From Pseudomonadota bacterium (lineage in GTDB: Bacteria; Pseudomonadota; Alphaproteobacteria; Rhizobiales; Beijerinckiaceae): a stretch of DNA of 6,413 nucleotides. The position numbers were made by a program, and so were the translations under genes. Below are positions 6,193-6,413 of this stretch, in pieces. The stretch covers positions 1 through 6,413 of the forward strand of contig JAJXZN010000147.1 in the NCBI GenBank assembly GCA_021780015.1. Reading direction: 5' to 3'. The notes beneath the pieces were generated by a model, which ran no database searches, was not told the DNA's origin, and saw only the letters and a list, made by a program, of their open reading frames with translations. Within the stretch, counting starts at the first letter, position 1, and each line of letters starts with the position of its first letter.

Positions 6193-6250
6193 TCCCTTTC
6201 GCCGGCGCGCAAAGCCGACTAAGAGATGCGCGGCATCGAGGATATTTTGA

Positions 6251-6413
6251 ATGCCTTGGAGCAATGACGGCAAGGGCGGCGGCTCTTGGAAGCCCGACAA
6301 TCCGGGTCCCTGGGGCCAGCCGCCGCGGCCCAATCCGGTCGATTTCGAGGACTGGCTGCGCCGCGCACAGGCGCGCCTGCGAAGCTGGCTGCCGGGCGGC
6401 GGCCTTGGCGGAC
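6251..6413 (+). CDS. hflK: HflK, membrane protease regulator (5' part, runs off window)
   Basis: Only the first 54 codons are present. The protein starts MPWSNDGKGGGSWKP and continues with a Gly/Pro/Trp-rich segment (PGPWGQPPRPNP, 18-29), then an amphipathic DFEDWLRRAQARLRSWLPGGG (31-51). This is the characteristic cytoplasmic N-terminus of alphaproteobacterial HflK, ahead of a single membrane helix and the SPFH/band-7 domain, which lie outside the window. HflK pairs with HflC to form a large cage around the FtsH protease in the inner membrane and modulates its proteolysis. GAGGA (6238-6242) eight nt before ATG 6251 supports the start. The position right after folA agrees with the order folA-hflK-hflC-protease gene known in related bacteria. 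The assignment rests on the N-terminus and context alone. Confidence 0.88.
   Translation, partial: MPWSNDGKGGGSWKPDNPGPWGQPPRPNPVDFEDWLRRAQARLRSWLPGGGLGG

Noticed and set aside
1..6413. Mobile elements, CRISPR arrays, tRNA/rRNA genes, phage genes or tandem repeats
   Set aside because: No transposase or integrase motifs, no regularly spaced repeats and no RNA-gene signatures were seen on either strand.

Overview
The window is GC-rich and densely coding. It looks like ordinary chromosome from an alphaproteobacterium, most likely a member of the Hyphomicrobiales/Rhizobiales (Beijerinckiaceae-like is a guess). The case rests on a folA gene followed by a gene with the Gly/Pro/Trp-rich N-terminus of alphaproteobacterial HflK, a DUF3775 protein, a COG4119-type Nudix protein, and a two-domain universal stress protein of a common proteobacterial type. 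I see no transposase, integrase, tRNA, rRNA, CRISPR array or phage gene.

Left part (1-1780, plus strand): the 3' end of a Nudix hydrolase gene, a small DUF3775 gene, and a tandem-domain universal stress protein (Usp) gene. They are separated by 89-nt gaps. The Usp leader carries a 9-bp helix that would cover the Shine-Dalgarno sequence, plus a second, crossing pairing.

Middle (1781-4174): a convergent junction with a strong 10-bp hairpin, then a two-gene minus-strand operon. An FMN-dependent nitronate monooxygenase gene is transcribed first, and a YbfB-type major facilitator transporter gene follows 28 nt later. The pair could oxidise nitroalkanes or nitronates and move a related compound across the membrane, but the transporter substrate is unknown.

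Right part (4175-6413): a 381-bp non-coding divergent region with one notable 16-bp inverted repeat, then an exported SrpA-like heme catalase/peroxidase on the plus strand. Two GC-rich hairpins follow, then folA (dihydrofolate reductase) and the first 54 codons of hflK (membrane protease regulator).

Nothing here is clearly a new multi-gene system. The signals most worth testing are regulatory: the Usp leader, a two-codon start-stop ORF overlapping the nitronate monooxygenase start codon, and the palindrome in the divergent region. Gene families were assigned by reading motifs, without database searches.
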